From NCBI GenBank assembly GCA_037576215.1, contig JBANDB010000012.1:2604001-2668000 (forward strand): a stretch of 64,000 bases of DNA, in the 5' to 3' direction. Shown here piece after piece: positions 24,690 to 36,204 of this stretch. Every line of letters starts with the position of its first letter. Position 1 is the first letter of the stretch. The notes below the pieces were generated by a model. That model worked only from the letters and a program-made list of their open reading frames with translations, made no database searches and had not been told where the DNA came from. Both the position numbers and the translations under genes were made by a program. Source of the DNA: Armillaria gallica (Eukaryota > Basidiomycota > Agaricomycetes > Agaricales > Physalacriaceae).

Positions 24690-25950
24690 ATGTACAGCGG
24701 AGTTTTGCCAGAGAACGTTGGAGAGGTGTCGTCCAGCCTCCAAAAGGGAATCTGCGGGAATCTGCCTCATGGGAGGGCAGGGTAGCTCTTTGTAAGTAAT
24801 AGTACACGTATCAAGGGCGACGGTCAAGACAATAAGATGGGAGACAAAAAGGATGGTAAGTCGATGGCTACGGCGTTGTTTTTCTTCTTTGATGGAGCCG
24901 GACGTACCCTTCGCCTATATTCTGCCCAAATCAACATATGCACTTGTTTGACAGCACCGGACTGATCTCTCGCACCGCGTTGCTGCCGCCTCCAATGAAA
25001 AATGCAAGAAAATCGTAGACATTAGCACAGAGACTTCATTTGTGAGCGTCATGCAGTGGAAGCGCTGCAGTGTGTACATATGTGAGAGAGACGCAAGGTT
25101 AGTGAGTGCAGATTTTCAAGCTACCCGCGCCGAACAGCCGGTCGCAGCTTCATTCTCCCCATCATCGTCGCAGAAGCCACAGGCATGACCCAGATATCTT
25201 CGAAGAGAACTTTTACGCCCAGCGAAGCATACCATCGCCGTGATTATACCCCAACTTGGACGCTCAGAGCTCACCGACTCCCGAAATAACAACTTAGTCC
25301 GCCATCATCTATAGTACGGGTGATGCACCTACGACCGGATAATCTATTTTAATCGCTTTTCATGGTCGGGAATGGGCTAGTGGGAGTTCAGACGTTTTAG
25401 ACGCAGAAAATGTAGAGACTCCAACGCCGGGACTGGGGTACCCACCGTATGGCTTCGAGGTAAACATGTTCACCTCGTTTTGGAATGGCTTCTTACTACA
25501 GCCTACAAGAGAAAATGAGCGGCCACAGCTTCTTATACCACTGTGGTGCCCCGCTGCTGTCTCCCCCTGCTAGCACAGACCCCGTTCTCATGGTGTCCTA
25601 GCGCTGGCCTATTGGCCTCGGACCTCATGCACTACATCTACATATCTCATCAATCTCCGAGATTTACTCTTTACCGTGCATTACGCTAACAAGTCAAGGT
25701 ACCACACTGTTTCTAAGCGGATGTTTTCCCGTAACGTCAGTATCACGATCGGGACCGTTCCTTTGGACTATACAGTCAGAATTATTTTATTCTGTATGGT
25801 TCGGGAAATTACCGTGTTCCTAGACTGGATTAACTGTCGTCTGGCGGCGGAGTGTGCTAGCTCAACTCTACGGAACCTTTGAGCTCTATTTTGGGTGAGC
25901 ACCACATTATTTTTGAGATGTACTTGCTTCCGAATTCAATCTCCACTGCA
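24690..25950. other. No gene recognised
   Basis: I see only short frames without motifs. The right end leads into the conserved upstream region of copy E, which begins near 25940. Confidence 0.4.
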
Positions 25951-25962
25951 GCTACTTGGTTC

Positions 25963-25968
25963 TTAAAA
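25963..25968 (+). promoter_or_regulatory. Conserved TTAAAA element of copy E
   Basis: TTAAAAATGCGCC in a TTGGTTC context lies about 75-80 bp upstream of the ATG. It matches the same element before the other family copies. A role as a TATA-like element is inferred. Confidence 0.45.
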
Positions 25969-26042
25969 ATGCGCCGTAACGAGCCCAAATCTAGGCTATC
26001 GCCTCCTCTCCTCCTGGCACTGCACTCAATGTCTCACCCTCG

Positions 26043-26841
26043 ATGTCTTCAATTGTCTTGCCGTCTAGAGGGCACTGCATCCATATCACCGACAACGGTC
26101 AGCATTGTCAGTGCCAATGGTTCTTCCCTCCCATGTCGTCCCTGCTAGACCAGGTAGGCTCTCATTCATCTTCATCCATCTTCTCGTGCTTATGCTCTCC
26201 CAGAACATCTGCGGTCTGTGTGGACACGGTATTCACGCCCACACCGACTACGTTTCGACGGTCGTCAATCATTATCCCGGGAATCAATGCGCCGCGTGTG
26301 TCCAAAAGGTATGCTGGACCCTACTCCACGTCGTGTCGTGAAGTCACAGCTACGTTCACCGCAGACGCCTCTGATGCAACATTGCACTTGCGAAGCCCAA
26401 ATTCACGAGCACATCGCTACCGATAACTGGTATCGACTTCCGGACCCGTGGACTGTTTTGGACTGTTTCAATCCAGACAGCAATAGTCCCCCCAGTGCTG
26501 CTACAAGCCACAATGCCACTGGTCCATTCTCCTACACCTCGTCTCCCGGTTACAACGACACCATCTTGTCCGGCGACGCAAGGAACATGTCTCTGACTCC
26601 CGCACCCGCACCCTCTCCTTCCCCCAGTAGTACCGCTACTCAATTCGATACCACTCAGACCCGATATCACAGCTCAGACGGAGACTTCGCTCGGTATTCA
26701 GACCATTCCCCTCGCTCGCCTTATATTGGTCTGCCAGAGGGTCGCGCGGCAAATGGGAGTTTCCAATATCAGGATTATGGGAATCCAATGTACGTTGAGC
26801 CCCCTGAAGCTGAAGGCCGGTCAGGCTCATACGGCGCTTGA
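26043..26841 (+). CDS. Cys/His-rich family protein, copy E (3 exons)
   Basis: Predicted 230-residue family member with exons 26043-26153, 26204-26308 and 26365-26841. Introns are 50 and 56 nt, GT-AG, and phases are consistent. Exon 1 has H-C-I-H and C-Q-C-Q-W-F-F-P-P. Exon 2 has CGLCGHGIHAHTDYVSTV and HYPGNQCAACVQK, with an extra Cys in place of Tyr. Exon 3 has QHCTCE, but Cys86 of the usual LCDH block is replaced (I-H-E-H). The tail is Ser/Thr/Pro-rich and ends like copies G and H, GSYGA. The 3' flank (26842-27260) resembles that of copy H, so E and G/H are probably close relatives. No targeting signal is visible; function unknown. Confidence 0.77.
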
Positions 26842-28880
26842 TCATAGCAAGGACATCGTAATTCATGTCTTCTTGCTTCAATCCTCCCTCATATCGTCCT
26901 GATCATTTCTTCTATCCATCATTGCCACCATCCTAGCTGTCTTCGATGGCTTTGATTCTAGATCTATTTCTGTGGCGGTTGATCATATGCGCTGCCTGCT
27001 CCGCTTTCTATTTGTCCTCTCTGCTTTTCCCTCTTTAATCGTCATTACAATGCAGGGATCTCACTGTTGATTGGTGTTTTGGTCACGCTGCGTTTCATTT
27101 TCCCCTCTTCTTTGTTGCGTTTGTTACAGTTCTATCGGGATATACTCATTGGTTTAATTCCTCTCTTCGCTTTGGCTTATTACTGTCCGTCTTTCTTCTC
27201 TCGCTACTTTGTAATTAGTTTATCACCATTGACTGGTGCTTTCAACCTTTCTGGGACAGACTGTTAACAACAAACTCGTCAACAATATACAGATCACCGT
27301 CTATTTCTTCCAGACATGTTCAGGCCGAATTCGGTGCTGAAGGCTCAGACATTGAGCGCGTCTACGTAGTAGTAGGGAATTTGAAGTGTGCGCATGTGTG
27401 TGCTCAAATATAATCTGCGGCATGGAAGGAAATAAAGGTCCAAGTCCAGTCTTCGCGAGGTTTTCATACGAGCGTCGGCCAGTCTGGAGTGTGGTTCATG
27501 GGGAAAGCCGGTTGCGATGCTAGCAGACTTTTGATGCCAACAAGAAAAATCGAGTACATTCATCGGGGATGCTCGGAGTCGTAATTGATTATGACAACGA
27601 CGATCAGCAGCACTAACCCTGAACATTTATAGATCCTGCTCATCATTTCATCCTCTGTTTCCTCTCCTTTCAGTCATCAATGTTCTAATAAATATATTGT
27701 CCAGATTGATGTTTTCATGGTTAGCGGCCGGGTGCGACAAGCGCCGTGCCCCTTCTTTGGTCAATGTGAACTATCTGATTGATAGCTCTGGCTTAGGCGA
27801 CACTCGGCGATGCACAGTGAGACTGACTATCCTGCCAACCTGTATGCTGATCCATAGAAAAGGACGAGAAATAGAGATTGACAGTTCCATGACAGTACAC
27901 ACGCAAATCCGTCCTTTCTTCCGCCTTTTTGGCTTATAGAACGCGTCAAAGACGCGTCTTCAGTTTTAATCGAAGAGCGCGTTATCTCACGTGGTACATA
28001 CCGGTTCCAAATATTCGGGCCGCGGCAACTGCGGCAATTTCATCTTTGTTGGATAGAAGTACTTGTGACGAATTCAATTATAGATACAAAATTAACCGAT
28101 AACAGGCCAATTGGAGGTAAATGTGACGGGACAACGGAAAACGGTTTTCACCAAGGTAAAATAGTCTTGGGTTGTAAAGGACAGATTCCTGGGTCGTATC
28201 CACAAATTCGGACACCATCGGTATCGGCAGAGTCTGAGTTTTGTCATTGCCAAGGAGAGAATCGGGTAGTCTCATCCGGACGAAAAAGAGATGATGCCAA
28301 TAGCTAAAGAGTAGGAACCAAAGTGTACAGTGCTTGTGTCGACAACGGCGGGACGACACCCAGTGAAAGAATGAAAAGTGGGAAGGGTATGAATCGCGCT
28401 GGCGGGTAGATTGCGATGGGCAGAAGAGACAACAATCAGTGTTGGAATATTCCTATAACGTACGACAATGAAGATAGCACCGGTATCGCGGTACCAGCTT
28501 GTGTGTTCACCAGAGTGACGATGAGATCGAATAGGTTGTTCATCAAAAGGGTGACAAATTTGTCGCATTTTCGCAGAAAATAGCAAAGATCTGCTTAGGG
28601 AGAAAAAGTAACACAAACAATCGGAAGCTAAAGAATACCCGGCTGCTGGTCTAAACGTTTTATGCCATTAGAAAACGCGTTGTTCAACGGAAAAGATGAA
28701 AGGCACATACATTTGCTTCCGTCTCGTAACATTTATTGTTGACCTCAAAGAGGCAAGTGTTTGATCTCTCTGGAAGTAGTGTCTCCGTTCGTTCGGACAT
28801 CACTATTCGAACCTCTTCTTCAGCCCGCGTTGCTCCTACTTGGCGCCTCGTCGTGGTTCTATTCCCAAGAAAACGGTAGC
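26842..28880. other. 3' flank of copy E, then unassigned sequence
   Basis: Up to about 27260 the sequence is a diverged match to the 3' flank of copy H (39742-40150), for example the shared CAGTTCTATCG block. Beyond that, a part of the dispersed repeat seen at 24 and 43 kb reappears near 28.26-28.6 kb. No gene is supported. Confidence 0.45.
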
Positions 28881-28889
28881 ACTGGCACC

Positions 28890-29035
28890 AACAGTCAAAG
28901 GCCGCGTCGATCTCGATATAATATCACGTCGTAGGGAGGTCTTGATAGTTTTTAACCTTGGAGTTGCGGGCGATGGTCAGGATAGAAAGATAGCAGCGAA
29001 GGAAAACGGCACGACCACGTCCGTTGAGGGCTGTG
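28890..29035 (-). pseudogene. Remnant of the P2 gene 5' region
   Basis: Read on the minus strand, ACCATCGCCCGCAAC followed by a TCCCTACGAC block aligns with exon 1 and the first donor of the five-exon P2 gene at 40266. The reading frame is not kept and no further exon is recognisable. It is a decayed copy of that gene, in opposite orientation to copy E. Confidence 0.4.
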
Positions 29036-29039
29036 AGGG

Positions 29040-30310
29040 CTGAATCGAGAGCTGAATATGGACAGCGGGGTGACATCCATCGAGGGAGCGACCGCTTGAG
29101 TAGACACTCAGCCAGCGCCTTATGCTTTAACCCCCGTGTTCACCCTACCGGCATTGTCCTCCGTATTTATCGTCAAGCCCTAGTGATCGACGATAAAAAC
29201 ACGCTGTCCTGCACGACTACAGGTAGCGGGCCTCTGGACGATTTTGTCGACGCCAGCACCATGCATAGCGTCGATTGTCCCTGATCCACAGCGTCGTCGA
29301 GGTGATGCAGGTGCTTGTGCGACAGACGGTGGGTGCAAGGGAAATCATTCCGGTGCCGTAAAAGAATATTGCCGTCAGACGGCACCTGCGAAGGCGAGCC
29401 CATGGTATAAGAATGGTATCGAGATTGGATGTAGTCATCGTCGACAACCCCCGTACTCAAGGCTAGAACACCTGAAAAATGATATTGATGAAGTACCCCA
29501 CATAAGGGTATAGATAAATGCAGCGGATAGGATAGGATAGGGATGAACCTGAACGAAGTCGTGGTGTAAGAAGAATTTTAGAAAGAGGCGGTACCAACGA
29601 GGATGTTGGACAACGGTGTGGCAATGAATGATCGGGCAGAGGACGGGGCGACGTGGGATCGAGGAGGGCCATGTATCATCTGAGCTCGGGAAACCAGAGG
29701 ATGAGAGTGAGAATAGTCGCGTCCAACTACGGCAGAGGAGAGGTGTAGAGGCAAACCTGCACGAGAAAGCACCGAAAATGATTGGGCAATAGGCGGTGGT
29801 GCCAGGTGGCGACCGAGCGAGACTAAGGAAGAAATGGCGACATCCTCCGAGTCCCTAGAACGGGTGAAGAGAGAAAGTATTGGAAGGACGCAGGCGATAC
29901 TCCGGTGGAGATATGTATCGCCCAGAGGCAGCGCGTTGATGAAGGACAACACTGATCTCCCACAGGAAAGAGCCTGATAGAAAGAAATGAGACCGTCGTT
30001 GCCAACAGTTGAGCTGAACTTACAGAGTATTATTTAATAAATTATTATAAATTATTATTAAGTTACTGTAACTTACGCCCAAGTGGTACCGTGCCGTGTA
30101 AATGACGAGATGAGATGAGATGCCCCTTGATCTCGTGGCGTGAGCCGAAGATGAAAACTGAGAAAGGCATTGGGGAATCCCTGGGGAAGAATGAAAGTAA
30201 AATGGCTGTGCGCTTAGAGTACGACATACTGCAATCAACGGCGAAGCACGAGGCCAACACAAGACTCTCACGCCGTAACTTCGAATTATTATGAACATCC
30301 ACTGCAGTTG
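29040..30310. other. Unassigned; partial dispersed repeat at the right end
   Basis: Around 29950-30020 the GA(A/G)ACCGTCGTTGCCAACAG-like block matches the repeat at 24.4 and 43.5 kb. A minus-strand frame at 29578-29952 has no recognisable motif. An AT-rich stretch lies at 30028-30062. Confidence 0.35.
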
Positions 30311-30311
30311 C

Positions 30312-30317
30312 TTAAAA
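30312..30317 (+). promoter_or_regulatory. Conserved TTAAAA element of copy F
   Basis: TTAAAATGCGCCATGAC lies 71-76 bp before the ATG. It is nearly identical to the upstream element of copies G and H. A TATA-like role is inferred. Confidence 0.45.
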
Positions 30318-30387
30318 TGCGCCATGACAGACCCAAATCTCTATCGCCTTCTCTCCTTCTGGCATTGCACTCAGTGCCTCACCCTCG

Positions 30388-31217
30388 ATGTCTTCAGTCG
30401 TCTTGCCGTCCAGAGGACAGTGCATCCAGATCACTGACGACAGCCAGCCCTGTCAATGTCAATGGTTCTTCCCTCCCGAGTCGCCCCTGCTAGACCAGGT
30501 AGGCTCTCATTCTCCTTTATTCATCTTCTCGTGCTCACCGTCTCCCAGATCGTCTGCGGTCATTGTGGACACGGTATTCACGTCCATACCGACTATGTTT
30601 CCCCTGTTATCAATCATTATCCCGAAAATCAATGTGCCGCGTATGTTCAAAAGGTATGCTGCTCTCTAATACGCACCGTATCGAAGTCACGAAGTTCACT
30701 GTAGATACCCCTGACGCAACGGTGCACATGTGAAGCTTGGCTTTGCGTTCATGTCGCTACCCATAATTCGTATTGTTCTGAAGAGCCCTGGACTGTCCTG
30801 GACTCTTTATATCCAGAAAATAATGGCCTCCCCAGTGCCGCCACGAGCAACGACGGTAATGGTCCATCCTTCCCGAACACAACGCCGTCCTCCAATCACA
30901 GCACCGCCATGTTTTCCGGTGACGCGACGGACATCCCATTCACTCCCGCATACATGCCCTCTCCCTCTCCTGACGCCAACCCATCCTACCCTTACGGTGA
31001 CACAGTTATCTTCACACCCATCCCGCAACCCGCTATTCAAACGGCCATCACTCAGGTCGAGGCCTATTCCCACTCGGAAGTGGAGAATTCTTACGGCGTT
31101 CAATACCAGGACGATAACTTCAGTGTCAACGTCCAGGACACGAGCGCGAGAATTCGCCAGGATTATCCCTTCAACGGGGCGCACAGCGCGGAAGCCTGGG
31201 CAGGCCAACTTGAATAG
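30388..31217 (+). CDS. Cys/His-rich family protein, copy F (3 exons)
   Basis: Predicted 242-residue family member with exons 30388-30498, 30549-30653 and 30705-31217. Introns are 50 and 51 nt, GT-AG, and in phase. Exon 1 has Q-C-I-Q and PCQCQWFFPPES. Exon 2 has VCGHCGHGIHVHTDYVSPV and HYPENQCAAYVQK. Exon 3 has QRCTCEAWLCVHVATHNSY and EEPWTVLD. The tail carries GDATDIPFTPAYMPSPSP and EVENSYGVQYQDDNFS, also found in copy B. Copies B and F and their flanks belong to one inverted segmental duplication. No signal peptide or membrane segment is present. A metal-binding role is inferred; the biological role is unknown. Confidence 0.78.
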
Positions 31218-31496
31218 ATAGCGGCGAAAAGATTCCATCAGTCATCTCCAGCTCCTTAGCCGTTCGGTGTAAAAGGTAATGCGTCACGAAAACGTCTGTG
31301 AACGCAACAATGTGTGTACTTCTTGGATATCGCCTTGTTTTCTCACGCTTAGGGTACCTGTCTGTCGTGTTTATCGCTTTGCTTTGCTCTGAAATCATAT
31401 GTGCTTTATTATTTAATGCAATGAATACGGTGAACAACTCACATGTCCGTGAATATTCTTCCTAAGAGTCGGACAAACGCTCCGAGTGGCATCATT

Positions 31497-33880
31497 GGTC
31501 GCTGGATGTATCAGAGGAGCCGGGGATGCTAGCTTCGGGTTCCTCGTGGTCCTCGCTCCACATTTTAGGCCCAGTCAAAAGTCTGGAGGCCTAGGTCGAC
31601 AGCCATGGGTGTTGGTTGATCCATCGATGTCTGTGGACATGCAGAGGTATTGATGGATGCACTTAGACGAGCGTACTCTCAAATTGACATAGATTTATGA
31701 TCTTTGAGATATCTGAGGCCTTCACGCCAGTATTTGCAAGCGACTAGCGACTAGTGTTGGTAAATTTGCCAACCATTTTTCTGTGTATGCGTGCGCACTC
31801 GAAGTGATAATGTGGGGCTGATGCTCCCGGCAAAGTCCGAACACACTCTCCCTTTTACCACCATGACCATCGCCCGAAGTATTGCTGTTCCCTTTCGCGC
31901 TACCATTCCCACTGAATAGCATTGCCTTCTAGCTCGCTTACAGTGACTACATGGCCTAGACAGTGCGAACGGCGTCCAGCTCATCAGAACAATGCTGTAG
32001 ATCCAGAAAGACCTCAAGGCAACCGCATATAACCAGTGTTTTCGTTTACGGTTGACGGTGATGAGAAAATCGGGCGTGAATTTGGTTGCAGGAAATGGTG
32101 CGTTCACTTGGATCTCTCACTATATCGTCGTCTTATTCTCCAGTACGCCGTACTAGGTCAGCTTATTGTCGTATGTCCACGCCGTCTCTTCCATTTCGCT
32201 TTTTCGATATAAGGTACGTTGTTATTATATTGCCTGGTATTGTTTGACTTACAGGGAACTTCGATGCCCATGAATTCCAGGTCGCTACGCTTTGACGTTG
32301 GCCGCGCTCTTTCTTTCTTGTACGCGGTACGTTGAAGCAATATTTATTACGGGTATCTGATACTGACTGTCGCTACCGCCAATGAATTCAAGAAGCAGGC
32401 CGCGGCTCTGAAGAAGGTACGCTATTCGAGTCTGCATTTCTTATTGGTTCTGACTGCCATTCGCTATCAGAATCAATGAACGGCGGCTGGAGACTGGCAT
32501 AACAGGGGGATGGAAGGCGACGAGATTGGCAGGCAGAGAAGGATATGCAGATATCAGCGTGTATCATTAGCATTGTGATGTACTGGCTTCTGTAGATATG
32601 CATCGATAGAAATCTATAGCTCTCTATGCACACCCACAGCTACCTGAGAAGCAAAAATAGAATGGGCCATTATTAGAGAGTGACAGGTAGCCATCGGTTT
32701 ATCGATGGATATATACGACCGTCGACCCATGCCCACAGACTTTTGACTGGGTTTTAGGTTCTGTTATATCCAAATGGCAAATCCTGATGGACGCATCATG
32801 AGAAGGAGGATACACAGAATAGAGGCATTTCTTACATAGAGACCATAACAGAAAGAGTTTCTGTTGTCGATAAACGTGAAATATCATGTCCACCAGATGA
32901 GCGAGTCGACGATCCCATGTAGCAGCTAAGCCAGTCACCATGGCCCCATTGGTTGGCCGCTTCACTCTCGTCGTTGATCCCCTTCCCTAATAACCTTCTC
33001 AGCTAACCAGCGCTTGCCCTCCTTACTTTTTGTCTCTGAACCGACCGAAAATGGTGTTCCACATGATGCTAGGCAGGGAAATGTGAATGTGAAATCGAGA
33101 AATTTATGAAAAGATGATACAGTCGAAACGCCGATTGGTTCGCTTCAACTATCATTCCTGTTGTTCGCGGTCTAACCTATACAAAATCGTAGAATGGATG
33201 CAGTAGGACAGACAGCGGTCGGCCTGAGGCGAAAAGAAAAGGGAGCGACTGTCACCAACATCTGGAAAGTCTGCGAGTGGGGAGCATAGTTCAGGGCGCT
33301 GATGCAGCGCATCCAACGAGATCGAAGACGACTGCATAACTGAGTTTACACGACCGGTCAATCGATGCTCCGAGTAGAGATCCCACACAGCCAAATTCTG
33401 CTCTCGAAGTTATCGGATACGCTTATCGGTTTGACTGATATAACCTGCGGGCTTGGGCGATCGATATTGATGACGAGGGCTACGCGTCCTGGATGCAGAC
33501 AGTACACGGATATGGAAGTGTGATGGTGGCTGACTGGAAACGAATATAGTGAAGAGATGCGGTAGCAGTCGAGTGCATGATGTTGGCGGTCTGCGTTATG
33601 AGTGGAAGGATGCTGTAGCGCGGGGCCACAATCAGAGAAAAGGTGACGTACGTGTTTCATGTCCTTCCGCCCAGTGTATCTCCTCTATATGGTAGCGTCG
33701 ACGGTGTCTGTTCCCTGTTGAATATATCTCAAAATTGGCACTGAGGTCCTCCAGGTTGCGCGTGGAAAGAGTGAGGTGAGCGAGCTCATCTCGATGGGGA
33801 TGATGTCTTGGTTGACTGACGCGTCGGTCTCGAAGCGTGTCCGGAAGGATTCGGAGGGCGGCTTGCGTCTTCTCCATTTC
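31497..33880 (-). repeat. Inverted segmental duplication, right part (partner 4494-5930)
   Basis: Read on the minus strand this matches 4494-5930 in order. The copy here is interrupted between about 31580 and 32760 by some 1.2 kb absent from the other copy. That extra piece includes a P2-like start. At its left it joins, without break, the homologous 3' flank of gene F (31218-31575 against 5840-6200). Identity was judged by eye only. Confidence 0.65.
31840..31921 (+). pseudogene. P2 gene 5' remnant downstream of copy F
   Basis: The GGCAAAGTCCGAAC...ACTCTCCC block (from 31822) and ATGACCATCGCCCGA match the leader and start of P2 at 40225-40281. The frame stops after 18 codons. It lies about 640 bp downstream of copy F in the same orientation, much like P2 behind copy H. 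Confidence 0.5.
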
Positions 33881-34043
33881 CGGAATGCGAAAGCAGATGA
33901 GGACTTGGATGCAAGGCAGACGATCGTCTCTCCACTGCGATCATCTTCCCCTCCTCAGTAAGTTCGGAGTAGCCTGATCAGGAAAAGTGGTGCTAATATC
34001 AAGAATAGAAATCGAATCACGCTAGAAAAATGGTCGATCAGGA
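33775..34043. repeat. Outer block of the palindrome, left side
   Basis: This matches the reverse complement of 41491-41755. The inner about 100 bp look identical. Single-base differences appear farther out (for example GACGCGTCGG here against GACTCGTCGG there), and similarity ends near 33775. It is separated from the left arm by a 1.8-kb segment missing on the right side. Confidence 0.75.
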
Positions 34044-34189
34044 AGGAAGGAAGTTTTATTACCCGACGTTGCTCCTCAACAGAAGCGTGCCGGTGTCCGT
34101 ACTACAGTCCCCCGGATGTACATCAGAACTAGATACTTCTGTGGCTACTATATCTACTGAGAAGTACGACTGCTACGGTACCGAACCAT

Positions 34190-34772
34190 ACCTAAGATAT
34201 GCGTCACCAGGAACAGGGACCCTTATGTAAGCCGTGACAGTCACGTTACGTAAGCGCAAAATCCGTTGGAAATTTTTTCATTTTATCTCTGTGAGCACTC
34301 TGGAGAACCGTAGACCACCTACAAGATAGTAATAATGATAGCCAAGTATCTAATTTGTGCATGAGATGAGTTTTGTGATGATCCAGCAACTATCATGCCA
34401 GGTGGGAGGAGGCGGGAGGCGGGATGCCGCCATCGGAATCAAGGGTCCTACCTATTATAGGGTATGACATCATAGTCGGGTGGCTGTGCCAGCGCAAAAT
34501 GTGCAGGTCAAAAAAAGTAAAATGTCGTCAATGAACTGAAAATAATAAAAGAAGCACTTTCGGACAAAAAGAAATCTTTTTGTCAATAACTTCATCAGTT
34601 TTGGGTATATTTTTCATCTGATTCCTGGCAAAGGTAGCTACCATCAATACGTTCATTTTCCAGGTATCAGATTTTCCATTGCTTTTTCCTGGTGGCGGCA
34701 ATTGAGGCCCGACATTGTGGTCACAACCCTGCTTACATAAGGGTCCCTGTTCCTGGTGACGCATATCTTACG
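34190..34772. repeat. Inverted repeat of about 42 bp enclosing about 500 bp
   Basis: The block containing ATATGCGTCACCAGGAACAG at 34190-34231 recurs as its reverse complement at 34731-34772. The enclosed AT-rich 500 bp carry no gene. It may be a nested insertion or a fold-back structure. Confidence 0.6.
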
Positions 34773-34796
34773 CTCTGCCGCTATGGTAAAGCCCCC

Positions 34797-35250
34797 TCAT
34801 GAGTACTCCCTCACGGCCTCGGCGGTAGGCAGGTGATCAAAAAATAGAGGAACAGAGTCCCAAAGTGTAAAGATCTCGTGGACAAAACGGCCTACGCTAG
34901 CCACGAGATCATCCGTCCCCACGAGGAGGAGGTGCGACGGGGATCGCGCCCTTGCCTTCATACTGGGATATTGATCCCACACAGATGATAGGAACGATCT
35001 GCGTATCCCGTCTGCAGGGGGGTACGGGCACACGAAAAGAACATGCGAGACGTCTTCAACGTCTCTTGCACACAACCTGCACAGACGCCACTCCCTACTA
35101 ATACCATGCCACTTTCCACGCTCAACAGCCAGCTGATGGGTGGCAGAAACCCCAGAAAAGAGGGCCAGCGGAACCATCGGAAGGCCATAGGGGGAGCGAT
35201 TGGGACGACCCAGAGGAAAGGTCGTGGTGGGGGAGGCAACACGAAGAAGT
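34797..35250 (-). pseudogene. Non-LTR retroelement C-terminal remnant
   Basis: The frame 35177-34797 contains WRLCRLCARDVEDVSHVLFV followed by Cys-Pro, a CxxC...H...C zinc-knuckle-like module typical of the region behind the reverse transcriptase in fungal LINE-type elements. Upstream pieces are in another frame, and no catalytic reverse transcriptase motif is present. Together with the remnants at 11.1 and 12.0 kb it indicates repeated, 5'-truncated insertions of one element family. Confidence 0.55.
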
Positions 35251-35399
35251 CAGCGCCACGTGGCAGCATGCCCACGGGCCATGCAACGGCAACCCCACTG
35301 TTGAGTCGAGAGATAAACCTTTCTGTTTACCTCGGACGCGTGTCCGAGAGTGGGACCCTCGAACATGCAGCCTCCAAAGTGGCCGAGTTGTCAGGAAAA

Positions 35400-35690
35400 A
35401 AGGCAGTGCCGGTGACATGGGGTGGTCGTAGCGCGGAAGCCTTTCGATCCACCCCCTTCGTCGTAGCGCGGTAGCCTTTCGACGGAACAGGACAACACCA
35501 ACAGGTGTGGGGCCGTCGCAATGCATAAGCATGCTCCAAACGCCCAAGTCGTAGCGCGAAAGCCTTTCGACGTCCCCTTTTTTTTCTCTCTCTCTCTCTC
35601 TCTCTTTCTTCCCTTTGCACAGGGCGGTCGCAGAGCGCAAGACATGCGACCGAACCCCTTCGTCGTAGCGCGGTAGCCTTGCAATGAGAC
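35400..35690. repeat. Interspersed GTCGTAGCGCGG(T/A)AGCC repeats and CT microsatellite
   Basis: The motif GTCGTAGCGCGGAAGCC or a close variant occurs at about 35427, 35460, 35548 and 35663, usually followed by TTTCGA. A pure CT run lies at 35586-35606. The pattern resembles internal repeats of a retroelement leader. Confidence 0.6.
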
Positions 35691-36204
35691 AATCAGAGAG
35701 AGCGGAGCTGAGGGATATAGAATTCGGACGAGCAAAGCCAAGTTCAGGAGAATCAAGACCCGGCAGACCTTGCCACAAAGGATGCGGAGCAAGCTGCCGA
35801 GAACACACGTTCGGAGCTCGAGAAGGATCAAGGTACCGATGCCGGGTGATGGTGGTTGGAAGAAGTTGAACGAGCGAAAGTGAGTGTTCCTTTTTGTTGC
35901 CGCTGAATCTGAAATCTCCAAGCGGTGAATACCTCTTTGGGATGCGATAGTGGATTTACTTCCACTTTCCGGGTGCAATGTGAGACTGGATCTAGATAGA
36001 ATTTAACAAGAATGTGTAATGTGTAATACAAATATAATTCAAGAATGCAAAGGGACACTACCGAGTACGAGAGATCATCTTGTCGAGCCGCAGCTGGAGA
36101 GAAAACTATGACTTGCCGACGTCAGTTTTTGATCTCCTGGGAGCTGCGCACCGTTATTCCAAAGGTGCCTTCTTGCGAATGCGACTCCTATACGAATAAG
36201 TGCT

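Larger units (their letters stand above)
34044..35860. mobile_element. 1.8-kb segment present in only one palindrome side (retroelement-like)
   Basis: Comparison with the right side (GATCAGGAGAAGTTG at 41482-41496, reverse strand) shows an uninterrupted site there and 1817 extra bases here. The ends overlap by only one base, so no target-site duplication is seen. The segment contains a LINE-like C-terminal frame, repeats of GTCGTAGCGCGGTAGCC, a CT microsatellite and a 42-bp inverted repeat. It may be a retroelement insertion on the left or a deletion on the right. Confidence 0.65.

Noticed and set aside
31751..32107. PCSHCKRARRQC motif resembling a Zn2Cys6 fungal transcription factor
   Set aside because: Only three of the six required Cys are present, the frame has no other support, and it lies in a repeat interruption.
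35586..35606. CT run and GTAGCGCGG repeats as a CRISPR-like array
   Set aside because: The units are irregularly spaced, lie in eukaryotic DNA and are next to a retroelement remnant.
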